The position numbers and the translations under genes are program-made. Below, piece by piece: positions 24,896 to 28,200 of a DNA stretch of 28,200 nucleotides. The stretch's first letter is position 1. Each line of letters opens with the position of its first letter. Source of the DNA: Bryobacteraceae bacterium. GTDB lineage: Bacteria > Acidobacteriota > Terriglobia > Bryobacterales > Bryobacteraceae. The notes under the pieces were generated by a model. The model did not search any database. It saw only the letters and a list, made by a program, of their open reading frames with translations, and was not told the DNA's origin. The DNA lies in contig JARKOC010000006.1 in the NCBI GenBank assembly GCA_029975915.1, positions 1 through 28,200 of the forward strand, written 5' to 3'.

Positions 24896-25297
24896 TCAGG
24901 AGCACACCACCGCAGCGCCAGAGAGAACATGCTGGGCGAAACCGCGGTCGGAACCGACGATATGCTTGGTCATCCAGACACGGAGAAACTCGACCAGCTC
25001 CCTTTCGATCGCCTTGTTGATCGAATTCTTCTCGATTTCGGCGAGCACCTTGAAGAAATGTGCATGCTCCGCGGTATGCAAACGGAGATCCGGAAAATCG
25101 AACAGGCGCATGAGCGCTTCTTCGCAGGTGAAGTGGAAGCGCGCGAAATCCCTCAGTTCGGCGACCAGGAAATAGATCGACGACCAGCTCTGGCCCTGCC
25201 GGATAGCCTCTTCGATGGTCCCGAAGTGGCCGATCAACTGCTTGTGCTGGCTGTCGATCTCGACGATTCCCAGCGAGTATTCATTGCGCCAGTGCAT
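24896..25297 (-). CDS. Bacteriohemerythrin (single domain)
   Basis: This 133-residue hemerythrin-like protein should bind oxygen reversibly at a non-heme di-iron centre in a four-helix bundle. All expected ligands are visible: VEIDSQHKQL (His), FARFHFTCEEALM (His and Glu), LHTAEHAHF (two His) and WMTKHIVGSDRGF (His and Asp). Proposed roles are oxygen storage, delivery or sensing in microaerobic bacteria. The ATG at 25297 has GGAG 8 nt upstream and gives the usual start (MHWRNEYSLGIVEID); an alternative start at 25321 adds eight atypical residues. It lies downstream of tRNA-Leu on the same strand. Confidence 0.92.
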   Translation of the reverse strand: MHWRNEYSLGIVEIDSQHKQLIGHFGTIEEAIRQGQSWSSIYFLVAELRDFARFHFTCEEALMRLFDFPDLRLHTAEHAHFFKVLAEIEKNSINKAIERELVEFLRVWMTKHIVGSDRGFAQHVLSGAAVVCS

Positions 25298-25346
25298 GGA
25301 CAGTCTCCGGTCCGGCAACACCAGCCCGGAAATCAGGCACGTGGCG

Positions 25347-25372
25347 AGCCGTATAACTTTGGTAATACGGCT
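25347..25372. repeat. Perfect 8-bp hairpin between tRNA-Leu and hemerythrin genes
   Basis: AGCCGTAT (25347-25354) and ATACGGCT (25365-25372) pair perfectly around a 10-nt loop, with TTATA following on the plus strand. It could act in termination after the tRNA or in the hemerythrin leader; neither strand has a long T run. The rest of the 25298-25555 gap shows no gene. Confidence 0.5.
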
Positions 25373-25555
25373 TTATAGCGCAAAACGCGGATTCGCCTGT
25401 GTGCAGTAATTCACGGTTTTTCCCGGCTCCCCAAGGCAAACCGGACGCGAAGGCGAGACGGAAGACGCCGCAAACGATAGAATCGCGCCTTTTCGGCGAC
25501 CGTGAAGGACGCGAACGAGGCGAAAAACCGTGGAAGGAACGAAGGGAAGTCTTCG

Positions 25556-25640
25556 TGGTGCCCCGAGCCAGAGTCGAACTGGCACGCCTTGCGGCGGCGG
25601 ATTTTGAATCCGCTGCGTCTACCGATTCCGCCATCGGGGC
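25556..25640 (-). tRNA. tRNA-Leu (anticodon CAA)
   Basis: The minus strand reads GCCCCGATGGCGGAATCGGT at the 5' end and closes with TCGGGGC, discriminator A and encoded CCA (25556-25558). The 7-bp acceptor stem is perfect. The anticodon stem GCGGA/TCCGC holds the loop TTCAAAA, giving anticodon CAA. The T-loop is GTTCGACTC, and a variable arm is present, as in class II leucine tRNAs. Length is 85 nt including CCA. Confidence 0.95.
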
Positions 25641-25643
25641 CGT

Positions 25644-25662
25644 GGTTCGCAGGAGGCGAACC
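25644..25662 (-). other. Hairpin in the pre-tRNA-Leu leader
   Basis: GGTTCGC and GCGAACC form a perfect 7-bp stem with a 5-nt loop, ending 3 nt before the mature tRNA 5' end. It would occupy most of the leader from the predicted promoter, next to the RNase P cut site. Confidence 0.5.
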
Positions 25663-25674
25663 GAAGGAGGGCGA

Positions 25675-25703
25675 ATTATCCATGATTCACCCTTGCCCCA
25701 CAA
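25675..25703 (-). promoter_or_regulatory. Sigma-70-like promoter of tRNA-Leu
   Basis: On the minus strand TTGTGG (25698-25703) and GATAAT (25675-25680) are exactly 17 bp apart. The start point would be about 28 nt before the tRNA. Confidence 0.5.
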
Positions 25704-25772
25704 GACCATAAGCAACCGACAAAACAACTGACTGACAAACCGACAACCTTTGCGACAACCATTTTTCTCGAC

Positions 25773-27918
<2,146 letters not shown>

Positions 27919-27927
27919 CCACCCCGG

Positions 27928-27936
27928 TGATACAAT
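27928..27936 (+). promoter_or_regulatory. Possible extended -10 promoter before yajC
   Basis: TGATACAAT is an extended -10 (TGn plus TACAAT) 68 nt before the yajC start. No good -35 is present. A small palindrome CACAG-A-CTGTG (27958-27968) lies in the leader. Confidence 0.4.
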
Positions 27937-28003
27937 GCCCCGTTAAATTCCCAGTTACACAGACTGTGACTGTTGTTCCATCAACCAACCAGGAGAGATT
28001 ACT

Positions 28004-28200
28004 GTGCTGATCAGCAACGCCTACGCTCAAGCCGCCGCCGGAGGACCCATGGAAAGTGCAATGCAGTTCCTGCCGATCATTCTGATGTTCGTCGTGCTGT
28101 ACTTCCTGATGATCCGCCCGCAACAGAAGAAAGCCAAGGAACACAAGGCCCTGCTCGAAGCGCTGGGCAAGGGTGACGAGGTCGTCACCGCCAGCGGCAT
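28004..28200 (+). CDS. yajC: Preprotein translocase subunit YajC, 3' end cut by the window
   Basis: YajC is a small inner-membrane protein of the SecDF-YajC complex that assists Sec-dependent export. The visible 65 residues start at GTG, preceded by AGGAGAG at good spacing. They contain one transmembrane segment (FLPIILMFVVLYFLMI) followed by the basic family signature RPQQKKAKEHKALLEALGKG, then DEVVTASG. The gene runs off the window end. Following tgt, it is expected to be succeeded by secD and secF. Confidence 0.93.
   Translation, partial: MLISNAYAQAAAGGPMESAMQFLPIILMFVVLYFLMIRPQQKKAKEHKALLEALGKGDEVVTASG

Overview
The window looks like a chromosomal segment of a GC-rich betaproteobacterium, most likely in or near the Rhodocyclaceae. 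This is inferred from codon use, the protein families and gene orders such as queA-tgt-yajC; no 16S gene is present. Coding density is high. There is no CRISPR array, transposase, integrase or phage gene, and only one mobile-type repeat was found.

Left part (1-14.9 kb): parC and rsuA overlap by ATGA, followed by a b561-type cytochrome, a half-length asparaginase-domain protein and an MFS transporter on the minus strand. A LysR regulator is divergent from an exported alpha/beta hydrolase. Next come an FHA-EAL c-di-GMP phosphodiesterase, the dipeptidase PepD (minus), a membrane-anchored DUF3014 protein, a three-gene polar amino-acid ABC importer and an EamA-type exporter (minus).

Central part (14.9-23.6 kb, minus strand): one tightly packed operon, read from 23588 downwards. 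It encodes the radical SAM protein ArsS, a PhnD-like binding protein (3' truncated), the C-terminal part of a metallophosphoesterase, a TVP38-disulfide-oxidoreductase fusion, a DUF3047 protein, a TIGR04283 glycosyltransferase, a TIGR04282 transferase, a TIGR03169 FAD oxidoreductase, an ECF sigma factor and a soluble zf-HC2 anti-sigma factor. The radical SAM protein and two transferases are the set now annotated as arsenosugar biosynthesis (formerly rSAM/selenodomain-associated). A good ECF-type promoter (TGTAAG-16-CGTCTA) lies just upstream of arsS, suggesting that the operon's own sigma factor drives it. The operon also carries lesions: an apparent deletion junction between phnD and the phosphoesterase gene, loss of an expected metal-ligand histidine, a five-residue duplication in the TIGR04282 protein and an inverted-repeat element between two genes. 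This is the most interesting part of the window.

Right part (23.7-28.2 kb): a MarC-family membrane protein, an unrecognised acidic protein (minus), a single-domain bacteriohemerythrin (minus), tRNA-Leu(CAA) (minus), then queA, tgt and the start of yajC, the usual queuosine/Sec gene string.
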